In this document: positions 15,366 to 23,640 of the stretch, in pieces | Layout: each line of letters opens with the position of its first letter | Position numbering within the stretch: position 1 is the first letter of the stretch | DNA from: JARRLC01 sp050290865 | GTDB lineage: Bacteria > Pseudomonadota > Alphaproteobacteria > Rhizobiales > Rhodomicrobiaceae | Direction: 5' to 3' | Assembly: GCA_050290865.1 (NCBI GenBank) | Contig: JBNKIW010000017.1 | Span: forward strand, 18,820 to 82,819 | DNA length: 64,000 nucleotides | Made by a program: the position numbers and the translations under genes | The notes under the pieces: generated by a model | Databases searched by the model: none | What the model was told of the DNA's origin: nothing | What the model saw: the letters and a program-made list of their open reading frames with translations, nothing else

Positions 15366-17546
15366 TCACCGCACATCGGCACGACGCTGGCGCCCTGCCG
15401 CTGCGATGCCGTCAAGCACGATACCGACGGTGAGGAACTGGGGCAGAACCACCGGCTCACCCTGCGCCGGATAAAACACGTAGAGCGGCACGCCCGCCCG
15501 GCCAAAGCTCTTCAGATAAGCGGTAATCTCCGGGTCGCCATTAGTCCAGTCGCCTTTGAGATAGGTAATGCCCTGATCCGCGAAAGCTTTGGCAATACGG
15601 TCTGACGTCAGGGCCACGCGCTCATTGACGAGGCAGGTGATGCACCATGCGGCGGTCAGGTTGACGAATGCCGGCCGGCCCTCGGCGCGCAACGCTTCCA
15701 GCCGCGCGGTGCTGAAGACCTGAGATTGCAGCCCCGCCGGCAGACCCGCCACACCGGCAATGATCGCCACGAGAGCCACCGCCGCCGCGACGCCGCTACG
15801 CCAGCGGCTCGGCTCCCGCGCCGACCCGAACAGCCACGCCGCAAAGGCCACGCCCATCAGCGCCACAACGCCCGCAAGCACGCCGCTGGAGCCCTGTTGC
15901 TGGCTCAACACCCACATCAGCCACCCCACGGTGGCGTACAGCGGGAACGCCATCACCTCCTTGAAGGTCTGCATCCAAGCCCCCGGCCTCGGCAGCCAGC
16001 GGCCCAGCGCGGGCGACAGGCTGAGCAGCAGCATCGGCAATGCAAAACCGAGCCCCAGCGCCAGCAGCACGGCGAAAAGCTGTAAGGCGGGCTGCGTTAG
16101 GGCGTAGCTCACGGCGGCGCCCATGAACGGCGCGGTACACGGCGTGGCGACCACGGTCGCGAGGACGCCGGTGAAGAAATAGCCCGTCAGGCCGGGGATA
16201 TGCGTCAGCCGGTCGCCCGTATTCGCCAGCCTCCCGGCGCCGAGGGTGAACACCCCTGACATGTGCAGGCCCAGGCCGAGAAACAGGGCCATCATCACCA
16301 GGACGAAGACGGGCGAGTGAAACTGCATGCCCCAGCCGATGGCCACGCCGCCGGCCCGGAGACCGACCAGCACGGCGCCAACGGCGATGCAAGTCACCAG
16401 TACGCCCCCCAGATAGGCGTAGCCGTGCATATGCCGCTCGGTCATCGCCTTCTCTCCCGCGAGGGACAGGGCCTTCAGCGACAGCACCGGAAAAATGCAA
16501 GGCATCAGATTGAGGAAGAGACCGCCGAGAAACGCGGAAATGAGTGCGACGCCGATCGACAGGCTGGCGACGCTGCCTCCTCCACTCGCCGTGGACAGGC
16601 CGCTTGAGCCGCCCGATATCCCTTGCGCTCCTCCGCTCGTATGCGGGGGCTGGGCGCTCGATCCCGCCTCGGCGCGAACGGCGCCGCTGGATTCCGCGGC
16701 GGCCGTCATTTCGGCCTTCACACGATAGCCGCGCCTCTTGCCGCCTTTGTCCTTGATGACGAGCACGCCCTCGAACGTCGCCCCCGCCGCTGGTGATGCC
16801 GTGTCGGCGCGCTCCATGCGCAGCGCCAATGCGCCGCCCTCTTGCCACACCGCCTTCTGCGCCGCCGAATTGCTGATGATATCGGGCTGCAGGGGATAAA
16901 AACGGGCAGCGCGGCCCTGCCCGCCGGGTATCGCGCCCGTGGACAGCGTCAGGCTCTTGCGCCGGATTTCGAAACGCACCGCGAAGGGGGCCGCCTCGGG
17001 CAGTCTTGCCCGCACCGCCTCGATTCGCGCCGCATGCACAGACGGCCGCGGCGAAAGCTCCGCATCGAGAACCGGCAGTCTGAGCCGCACGGTCGCCTGC
17101 TCAGGGACGCAGACCTCTTTGCAGACAAGCCACGTCGCGTCTGCCACGATCTCCACCGAACTCCCCAGCGTTTCCGGCAGCGTGATATCGGAGAGAAGCA
17201 TCACCTCGCCCGAATAGCCGTAATCGACGAGCGGACCGATCTCGATGACATGGGGCAGCGGCCAGCGCAGCGGCCCGACGGTCGCCCCTGCGGGAAGTTT
17301 CCAGTTTATGGACGTCGCCTCGCCCGCATCGCCGGGATTGACCCAGTAGGTATGCCAGCCTGGCGCGATAACTTGACGCAGGGCGATGGTGATCGTCCCG
17401 CCCCGGCGCACGGCGGTCTTGTCGGCGATGAGCGACGCGATAACTTTCGGGCGGGCAGCGCCCGAGGGAGGATTCGCGGCAGCCTGCACGGTGAGCGCGG
17501 CCAGCGCGCAGAGCAGGCCGGCGATGATCCCCAGAAATTTTTGCAT
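15366..17546 (-). CDS. DsbD/ScsB-type membrane thiol:disulfide interchange protein
   Basis: Carries electrons from cytoplasmic thioredoxin across the membrane to periplasmic disulfides. It has 726 residues. There is a signal peptide (1-24) and a periplasmic N-terminal domain with the pair C142-KEV-C146 in WLVCKEVCVPE, typical of ScsB-like DsbD. A Gly/Ser-rich linker follows at about 300-325. The membrane domain holds the two redox cysteines, C350 in NLMPCIFPVL and C470 in VATPCTAPFM. The C-terminal periplasmic thioredoxin domain has W-C635-I-T-C638. All three redox pairs are intact. The start at 17546 was chosen for the signal peptide; a longer frame upstream looks like leader DNA. It is not next to other redox genes, so its substrate is unknown. 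Confidence 0.9.
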   Translation of the reverse strand: MQKFLGIIAGLLCALAALTVQAAANPPSGAARPKVIASLIADKTAVRRGGTITIALRQVIAPGWHTYWVNPGDAGEATSINWKLPAGATVGPLRWPLPHVIEIGPLVDYGYSGEVMLLSDITLPETLGSSVEIVADATWLVCKEVCVPEQATVRLRLPVLDAELSPRPSVHAARIEAVRARLPEAAPFAVRFEIRRKSLTLSTGAIPGGQGRAARFYPLQPDIISNSAAQKAVWQEGGALALRMERADTASPAAGATFEGVLVIKDKGGKRRGYRVKAEMTAAAESSGAVRAEAGSSAQPPHTSGGAQGISGGSSGLSTASGGGSVASLSIGVALISAFLGGLFLNLMPCIFPVLSLKALSLAGEKAMTERHMHGYAYLGGVLVTCIAVGAVLVGLRAGGVAIGWGMQFHSPVFVLVMMALFLGLGLHMSGVFTLGAGRLANTGDRLTHIPGLTGYFFTGVLATVVATPCTAPFMGAAVSYALTQPALQLFAVLLALGLGFALPMLLLSLSPALGRWLPRPGAWMQTFKEVMAFPLYATVGWLMWVLSQQQGSSGVLAGVVALMGVAFAAWLFGSAREPSRWRSGVAAAVALVAIIAGVAGLPAGLQSQVFSTARLEALRAEGRPAFVNLTAAWCITCLVNERVALTSDRIAKAFADQGITYLKGDWTNGDPEITAYLKSFGRAGVPLYVFYPAQGEPVVLPQFLTVGIVLDGIAAAGRQRRADVR

Positions 17547-18121
17547 CCCCAACACCGCCTGTGTTTCGAGAATTTGAGAAATGGCGAGCACAGATTTCGC
17601 CTTATGCCACCGTCCATAAGACCGATCAAGCAAGAGCCAGACCACTGTGGCAGCAAAAAGCCTGTTAAGGAATTAACTTGGCGTCACGGTTTCTTGAGGC
17701 CGGCAAACGCTTTGCCGTTCCCGTCCGCGCCATCACAGGCACCTCGCGCGGATCACTGCGCCTCGCGCGGGGCCCGCCCGCCCCCGTTCTGATGAACACC
17801 GCCCCGAACCCGCAGCACGGTTTTGGCGGGGATGATGCTGGATGATCCTGGGATGCATTGCTGCCTCATTGATGCTATTCAATCATGCCACCTTGCGGCG
17901 CTCAAACGTGGTGCGATAACGCTCTGCCGGGATGTCATTTTTGCGGATGCGAAATCGCCACAGAATTGCCTCATTGGAACGGGATTTCAAGGAGTCTTGA
18001 CGGTCGGTCAGCCCGCGGGTCCTGGGGGATCAGAGGACACCGGGGTTATTCGAAAAACGCGGTCATATTAGAAATTTTAGCGAAACAGGGCGGCCACACG
18101 TGCTGTGTGAGCCGAGGGTCG
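17547..18121. other. Divergent intergenic region between the DsbD-type gene and opgG
   Basis: About 575 bp with no supportable gene. It should contain promoters for both flanking operons, but no convincing hexamer pair was found. Short open frames here lack coding character. Confidence 0.45.
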
Positions 18122-19660
18122 ATGTATCGTCGCAACTTCATCAAGCTTGCGGGTTCGTTATCGCTTGCCAGTCTTCTACCGGGCGCTGTCATGGCGCAGG
18201 GCGCCGGCGCCACCACCAATCCCGATGAGACACAGTTTTCCGAGCAGTGGCTGTTCACCCAGGCGCAGAATCTCGCCCGCGCGCCCTACAAGGAGCCGCA
18301 ACTGCAGCTTCCCGCCGAACTCGCCGACCTCGACAGCCAGCGATACAGCAGGATCCAGTACAGGCCGGACGCCAATCTTTGGAAAGACAACCCCGGCATC
18401 TTTCAGCTCCAGTTCCTCCACACCGGATACCAATACCGGGTTCCCGTCGAGATGCACACGATCGAGGGGGGCACCGCGCGGCCTTTCAAATATTCGCCAT
18501 CACTGTTCGATTTCGCCGCCCCCGTCCGGATGCCGCCGCCCGATTCCCGTGCGGGATTCTCAGGCTTCTGTGCTCTCGCACCCATCGACAATGCCCAGAA
18601 CCCGAGCGAATTCCTGAACTTCCGGGGCGCCAGCTATTTTCGCGCCATCGCCGCCGCGCAGACCTTCGGCGTCCTGGCACGGGGTGTGTGCATCAACACC
18701 GCGCAGCCCGCGGGCGAGGAGTTTCCGGTATTCCGCGCCTTCTGGCTGCAGAAGCCGGCGCAGGGCGAGCGCCACCTCGTCATCTACGCTCTGCTCGATG
18801 GCAAGAGCCTCACCGGTGTGTACAAATTCCGCGTCGAGCCGGGCCGGTCGACGGTGATGGATATCGAATGCACGCTGTTCCCGCGCAGGCCACTGACACA
18901 TGTGGGCATCGCTCCGCTCACGAGTATGTATTTCTACGGATCGGCCGACGCCACCCGCTTCGACGACTACCGCCCCAATGTGCACAACTCGGACGGTCTC
19001 CTGCTGTGCACGGGCGGCGGCGAATGGCTATGGCGCCCGCTCTCCAACCCGGAGCGCCTGCAATACACCGTCTTCTCCGACCGCGCGCCCAAGGGGTTCG
19101 GCCTCCTGCAGCGCGAGCGCAACTTCCGGGCCTATGAGGACATCGACGCCCGTTTCGGCAACCGGCCGAGCCTGTGGGTCGAACCGCTGTCGGATTGGGG
19201 CGAAGGCGCTGTGGATCTCATCGAACTTCCGTCACGCAGCGAAATCTATGATAATATCGTCGTGTTCTGGCGACCAAAAACGCCTCTGACGGAAAACACG
19301 AGCCACCACTTCCGCTACAGGCTGCACTGGTGCTGGGAGCCCCCCGTACGCAGCACGAAATATTACGCGCTGCAAACACGGGTCGGCGCGCTCAGTAAGC
19401 CGGAATACAGGCAGTTTATGATCGACTTTGTCAGCGGCAGTTCATGCAACGGTTGTAATGTGCCCCCGTTCACAGCTGACGTCAGCGCCGGAGAAGGCGA
19501 GATTCGGGATGTGAAAGTGCGCGGCAACAAGGCAACTGGCGGGCTGCGCGTCAGTTTCGAGTTCCGGCCGGGACGGGCCGAACAAACAGATATTCGTTGC
19601 GAGTTGAAACAAAACGGCGAGCCAGTATCGGAAATATGGATCTATCGCTGGTCATCTTGA
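18122..19660 (+). CDS. opgG: Glucans biosynthesis protein OpgG, Tat-type signal
   Basis: A 512-residue periplasmic protein acting with OpgH in osmoregulated periplasmic glucan synthesis. The start at ATG 18122 gives MYRRNFIKLAGSLSLASLLP, whose RRNFIK agrees well with the twin-arginine consensus, followed by cleavage near VMAQ. The OpgG/OpgD fold blocks are present: IAPLTSMYFYGSADATRFDD, NVHNSDGLLL, GFGLLQRERNF and NRPSLWVEPLSDWGEGAVDL. The end is VSEIWIYRW. The gene is 13 bp upstream of opgH, which supports the OpgG name. A Tat signal on OpgG is less usual than on OpgD. It is paralogous to the protein at 2106-3659. Confidence 0.92.
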   Translation: MYRRNFIKLAGSLSLASLLPGAVMAQGAGATTNPDETQFSEQWLFTQAQNLARAPYKEPQLQLPAELADLDSQRYSRIQYRPDANLWKDNPGIFQLQFLHTGYQYRVPVEMHTIEGGTARPFKYSPSLFDFAAPVRMPPPDSRAGFSGFCALAPIDNAQNPSEFLNFRGASYFRAIAAAQTFGVLARGVCINTAQPAGEEFPVFRAFWLQKPAQGERHLVIYALLDGKSLTGVYKFRVEPGRSTVMDIECTLFPRRPLTHVGIAPLTSMYFYGSADATRFDDYRPNVHNSDGLLLCTGGGEWLWRPLSNPERLQYTVFSDRAPKGFGLLQRERNFRAYEDIDARFGNRPSLWVEPLSDWGEGAVDLIELPSRSEIYDNIVVFWRPKTPLTENTSHHFRYRLHWCWEPPVRSTKYYALQTRVGALSKPEYRQFMIDFVSGSSCNGCNVPPFTADVSAGEGEIRDVKVRGNKATGGLRVSFEFRPGRAEQTDIRCELKQNGEPVSEIWIYRWSS

Positions 19661-19673
19661 GGCGCGAAGCGCG

Positions 19674-21887
19674 ATGCACGAGAAGAACGCAAGACTGGAG
19701 GTGCCGCCGCTTCCTATCGTGAAGACCGCTGGAAGTTTTCCCACTCAGGATCTCTGGCACTTCGATAAAGCGTCAAGGCGAAAACTGCGTCCGGACCTCG
19801 TAGGCTTCTTGTGCCGCCTGTTCATCTTTCTGGGGGCGGGCGCGCTGACCGCCTATCTGACGCGCGAGCTTTGCTTCGTTCTCGCAGTCGGCGGCTATGC
19901 CGAACTTGAACTCGTGCTGATCGGTCTCTTCGTCATCAACATCGCGTGGCTGTCCCTGTCCTTCATGACGGCGCTCGCGGGTTTTCTTGTCATCGCGCTC
20001 GGCTTGAGACGCTCCATCGTCCGGCTGCCCACCGACGCCGAAGCCAAAGAACTCCCCAAAGGGCGCACAGCCATCCTCATCGCTACGTATAACGAGGTGC
20101 CCGAGCGCATTTTCGGGCTGGCGCTCGCCACGATGAAGGAACTGGACGCCTCGGGGCACGGCGAAGCCTTCGACGTCTTCATCCTGTCGGACACGACCGA
20201 TCCGGACATCTGGGTCCACGAGGAAGCCGCGTTCAAGGCCACGCGCGCCGCACGCCCCGCCACCGGCCCGCGCCTCTACTACCGGCGCCGCCCGACCAAT
20301 ACCGGCAAGAAGGCCGGCAACGTCGCCGACTGGTGCCGCCGCTGGGGACCGGCCTATGACTATATGCTGGTCCTGGACGCCGACAGTCTCATGACCGGCG
20401 AAACCATCGCCAAGCTCGCTCACGCGATGGACCGCTCGCCGGGCGTCGGCCTGATCCAGACCGCCCCCACCACGCTCGGCCGGAACACGCTGTTCGCACG
20501 GATGCAGCAGTTCGCCAACAGCATCTACGGACCGGTCATGGCCACGGGACTGGCTTTCTGGCATCGCGGCACCGGCAATTTCTGGGGCCACAACGCCATC
20601 ATCCGGGTCCGCGCCTTCATGGAATCGGCGGGTCTGCCGCATCTGCCCGGCTCGCCTCCCTTCGGCGGCCAGATCCTCAGCCACGATTTCGTCGAAGCCG
20701 CCCTCATGTGCCGCGCCGGATGGCAGGTGTGCATGGTGCCGGAACTGAAGGGGTCGTATGAGGAAATTCCGCCGAGCCTGATCGACTTCGCCACGCGCGA
20801 CCGCCGCTGGTGCCAGGGCAACCTGCAGCATCACCGCATCCTTCCCGCCAGAGGTCTGCGCGGCTTGAGCCGCATGCATCTCGGCATGGGGATCATGGCG
20901 TATCTCTCGGCCTTCATCTGGCTTTTGTTCCTGCTCGCCGCGCTCGGCCTGACCGTGCAGGAACTGACGATGAAACCCACCTATTTCGGCGGCGGTCAGA
21001 CGCTCTTTCCCACCTGGCCGATGCAGGACTCCGAGCGCGCCCTAAGCCTTCTGTTCTGGACGCTGACGCTGCTGCTGGTGCCGAAACTGTTCGGCTTTTT
21101 CGTGGCCCTGTTCAGTTCGGAGAGGCGGCGCGGATTTGGCGGCATGTGGGGGCTGACGACGGGCATCGTCATGGAGACGGTGCTGTCGTCGCTGTTCGCG
21201 CATGTGATGATGATGGTCCAATCGGCGGCGATTCTAGACATTCTGCGCGGCCGGGACAGCGGCTGGAACCCGCAACGGCGCGACGACGGTTCGCTGCCGT
21301 TCAGTTGGATCATACGCTACCATTTCCTGCATATGGTCGCAGGCGCGAGCCTCGGCATCTTCGCCTATATGGCGTCGCTGCCGCTGTTCCTCTGGCTCCT
21401 GCCGGCCACGCTCGGCCTGACGCTGTCCGGTCCGCTATCCTCGGTATCGGCCAAGCGCAGCTGGGGATCGCGTTTCAGACAGCTCGGCATTTTCGGCATC
21501 CCGGAGGAGCGCCGCCCCCCGGCCATCAGCATCTCGGTGCGCAAGCTCACCGAACAACTCGCCAAGGACTTCTCGAAGCACGAGGCCATATCGCAACTCG
21601 CACACGATCCGCAACTACGCCATCTGCACCGCCAGCTTATCGAATTGCACCCCGTCACCCGCGAGGCTCGCATTTCGCCCAGCCTCGCCGTCGGCCGGGC
21701 AAAGCTGGAAATCGCGGCGGACCTGCCCGAGCTGCTGCGGCTCCTGAAACCCAACGAGAAAGCGGCGCTCCTGTCCGACCCGGAGAGCCTCGCGCGTCTG
21801 GAAACAATGATCCAGCCCTATGTGCAGCCCGCCACCCCGGTGAAGCACGCCGAGACCGCTGCCAGCGTCGTCGCGCCGCAGCGTTAA
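19674..21887 (+). CDS. opgH: Glucan glucosyltransferase OpgH (GT2)
   Basis: Inner-membrane glucosyltransferase that polymerises UDP-glucose into the linear glucan backbone and exports it. It has 737 residues. Two N-terminal membrane segments lie near 43-65 and 78-110. The large cytosolic GT2 domain begins with RTAILIATYNEVPERIFGL and has FILSDTTDPDIW, the nucleotide-sugar DxD in LDAD237S, and the acceptor/gating motif DRRWCQGNLQHHRIL. C-terminal membrane segments lie between about 400 and 590. The soluble tail (about 600-737) is typical of OpgH. It is directly downstream of opgG. Confidence 0.95.
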   Translation: MHEKNARLEVPPLPIVKTAGSFPTQDLWHFDKASRRKLRPDLVGFLCRLFIFLGAGALTAYLTRELCFVLAVGGYAELELVLIGLFVINIAWLSLSFMTALAGFLVIALGLRRSIVRLPTDAEAKELPKGRTAILIATYNEVPERIFGLALATMKELDASGHGEAFDVFILSDTTDPDIWVHEEAAFKATRAARPATGPRLYYRRRPTNTGKKAGNVADWCRRWGPAYDYMLVLDADSLMTGETIAKLAHAMDRSPGVGLIQTAPTTLGRNTLFARMQQFANSIYGPVMATGLAFWHRGTGNFWGHNAIIRVRAFMESAGLPHLPGSPPFGGQILSHDFVEAALMCRAGWQVCMVPELKGSYEEIPPSLIDFATRDRRWCQGNLQHHRILPARGLRGLSRMHLGMGIMAYLSAFIWLLFLLAALGLTVQELTMKPTYFGGGQTLFPTWPMQDSERALSLLFWTLTLLLVPKLFGFFVALFSSERRRGFGGMWGLTTGIVMETVLSSLFAHVMMMVQSAAILDILRGRDSGWNPQRRDDGSLPFSWIIRYHFLHMVAGASLGIFAYMASLPLFLWLLPATLGLTLSGPLSSVSAKRSWGSRFRQLGIFGIPEERRPPAISISVRKLTEQLAKDFSKHEAISQLAHDPQLRHLHRQLIELHPVTREARISPSLAVGRAKLEIAADLPELLRLLKPNEKAALLSDPESLARLETMIQPYVQPATPVKHAETAASVVAPQR

Positions 21888-22390
21888 CCGGGGAGGTTCT
21901 CCCGCGATGAGCGGGAATGCGTGTCGGCAGCACTGAGCATGATCGCCCGGTAATAGAGCGCCACGCCAGACAGCAGAACACCCCGTACGCCTTCAAGGAT
22001 CAGAGAGCTTGTCACAGGGGCGTTCAGCGCGCCGGCGAGCGGCCATGACATGATGGCGAGCGCCAGCGCGCCCGTCGCCAGCGAAAGCGGGGACGCGGCC
22101 GGGTTCCACCAGAAGCATGTGAGACGGGCGGGCCACCGTTCCGGGAAACGCGCGGCGATGATGTTCATCAGCGGTGTCGAAACCAGCCAGAGGAGGCCGA
22201 AAACGAAGGCGCGGTCCAGCGGGTCGTACCGCGCGCTGTCCTCGAAGCAGCCAAGCTGCAGGTTCGGCGCTTCACGCTGCCACCACTCCACATAGTCGGG
22301 CAGAAGCACCATGACAATCACGGCAGCGAACTGACCTAGCCACACGATGTTGGCCGTCACGATGAAACTCAGCCGTGGCATCGTCTTCAT
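21884..22390 (-). CDS. Unknown membrane protein, last gene of the octaheme cytochrome operon
   Basis: A 168-residue protein with about four predicted membrane segments, near 10-30, 60-80, 98-120 and 130-150. The first loop carries DYVEWWQREAPNLQLGCFED, with a single Cys and two Trp. No family was recognised. The gene follows the truncated haemoglobin gene by 52 bp on the same strand, so it is probably cotranscribed with the cytochromes. Its 3' end overlaps the opgH stop by 4 bp on the opposite strand and runs through a palindrome, so the last dozen residues (HSRSSRENLPG) are likely of repeat origin. Confidence 0.65.
   Translation of the reverse strand: MKTMPRLSFIVTANIVWLGQFAAVIVMVLLPDYVEWWQREAPNLQLGCFEDSARYDPLDRAFVFGLLWLVSTPLMNIIAARFPERWPARLTCFWWNPAASPLSLATGALALAIMSWPLAGALNAPVTSSLILEGVRGVLLSGVALYYRAIMLSAADTHSRSSRENLPG
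21900..21916. repeat. Palindrome at the opgH / membrane-protein convergence
   Basis: TCCCGC-GATGA-GCGGGA, a 6-bp stem with 5-nt loop, between the convergent gene ends. It may act as a bidirectional transcription barrier or be a REP-like element. No T run follows, so an intrinsic terminator is not proven. Confidence 0.4.
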
Positions 22391-22442
22391 GGCATCGCCC
22401 GCGCAGTGTCTCCATTCAGGTGATCTCTGCCGCTTGCCGCCG

Positions 22443-22892
22443 TCAGTTGGAGCACTGCCCTCCGCTGCAGCAGCCCGTGGCCTGCGGACGGCCCATCTCG
22501 TCCATATTACGCATATGCTCCGCCATCGCCGTCAGCGCCATGTCGAGATTGGCGCGCGCCGCCTCGTCCGGCACCGTTTCCATCAGCGCTCTGCGGGCGC
22601 AGGCGAGCCAGATATCGCGCTCGCGCGGACCGATGGGGAAAGCCATATGCCGGCGACGCATCATCGGCGGGCCGTAGCGCTGGGGGTAGACGTCGGGGCC
22701 GCCCAGCCAGCCGCTCAGAAATGCGTGAAGCCGCGCCTTGACCTCGTTCAGGTCCGCCGGGTGCCATTTCCAGATGTATTCGGCCTCCGGATCATCCGCC
22801 ATGACATCGTAGAGGCGGGAGACGAAGGTCTCGATGGCCGGGGCACCGCCGAGCTGCTCGTAAAGATTGGCCGGGGAACCAGAACACGTCAT
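22443..22892 (-). CDS. Group II truncated haemoglobin with cysteine-rich C-terminus
   Basis: A 149-residue 2-on-2 globin. Group II (trHbO) proteins bind O2 tightly and help detoxify NO or peroxide. The start LYEQLGGAPAIETFVSRLYD places Tyr28 at B10. RYGPPMMRRRHMAFPIG supplies the proximal His82, and ERDIWLACARRAL places the group II Trp95 at G8. Unusually, it ends CCSGGQCSN (Cys141, 142, 147) and has another Cys at position 3. This tail is not part of the globin fold and suggests metal, persulfide or redox binding. It lies 34 bp after the cytochrome b gene, same strand, implying a role with the octaheme cytochrome. Confidence 0.92.
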   Translation of the reverse strand: MTCSGSPANLYEQLGGAPAIETFVSRLYDVMADDPEAEYIWKWHPADLNEVKARLHAFLSGWLGGPDVYPQRYGPPMMRRRHMAFPIGPRERDIWLACARRALMETVPDEAARANLDMALTAMAEHMRNMDEMGRPQATGCCSGGQCSN

Positions 22893-22926
22893 GTCTTGCT
22901 TTCCTCTCCAATTGCGGCTCGCCGGA

Positions 22927-23640
22927 CTACTTGCTGGCGGGCTCCGCCTTCATCTTCACCATCTTGGTCTGTTCCAGATAGGCCTGCTCGACCTCGGACA
23001 GCTCGATATTGTCGTAGCCGGTGATCATCGTCCTGATGTAGTGGAACACCGTCTTGCCGGTCGTGGTCATGTACACGTGGACGATGACGAACGCCCCCAT
23101 GACGAACGCCGCCGTGGTATGCGCCAGCGCCACATAATGCAGCCCCTCGCCCGCCCACGGATAGCTCCGCCACAGGTCGTACAGCAGATAGATGATACCC
23201 GTCGACCACAGCGCCGGGCCGACGATGACCATGAACGTCATGTAGGCCAGCGATTGAAGGGCATTCTGCTTACGCTGAAGGCTTTTCTTGTAGGGGTGCG
23301 GCTCACCCCACAGGATGCCCCAGACATAGAAGCGGATGACGGCGAAGAGACCATTCTTGAACAGGTACTGCTTCCACTGGCCCGTGGTGAAGTTCCAGAA
23401 GGTCGTGAACAGCCACAGGACCAGCAACGCCAGCGCCGCGAAAGTGTGGATCTTCACCGCGAGACCGAAAGGCAGCAGGTTGTGCGTGCCGTGCACGCCC
23501 AGCCCGGAGAAGAACAGCACGAAGATCAACACGGCCTGCGACCAGTGCCAGAAGCGCTCATAGCGCGTGTAGATCATCACGTCGCGCTTGTGGTAGCGCT
23601 CCCCGGCCGTCTCCAGATGTTGCAGCGGAGCGTCAGTCAT
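22927..23640 (-). CDS. Membrane cytochrome b partner of the octaheme cytochrome
   Basis: A 237-residue di-haem cytochrome b of the formate-dehydrogenase-gamma/Ni-Fe-hydrogenase type, expected to exchange electrons between the quinone pool and a periplasmic multihaem protein. Histidines in membrane helices are visible in RYERFWHWSQAVL, VKIHTFAALALL and the last helices HYVALAHTTAAF and VIVHVYMTTTG. The start at 23640 overlaps the octaheme gene by 8 bp, which indicates translational coupling. A much longer upstream frame is only the octaheme gene read in another register. The substrate side is set by its partner. Confidence 0.9.
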   Translation of the reverse strand: MTDAPLQHLETAGERYHKRDVMIYTRYERFWHWSQAVLIFVLFFSGLGVHGTHNLLPFGLAVKIHTFAALALLVLWLFTTFWNFTTGQWKQYLFKNGLFAVIRFYVWGILWGEPHPYKKSLQRKQNALQSLAYMTFMVIVGPALWSTGIIYLLYDLWRSYPWAGEGLHYVALAHTTAAFVMGAFVIVHVYMTTTGKTVFHYIRTMITGYDNIELSEVEQAYLEQTKMVKMKAEPASK

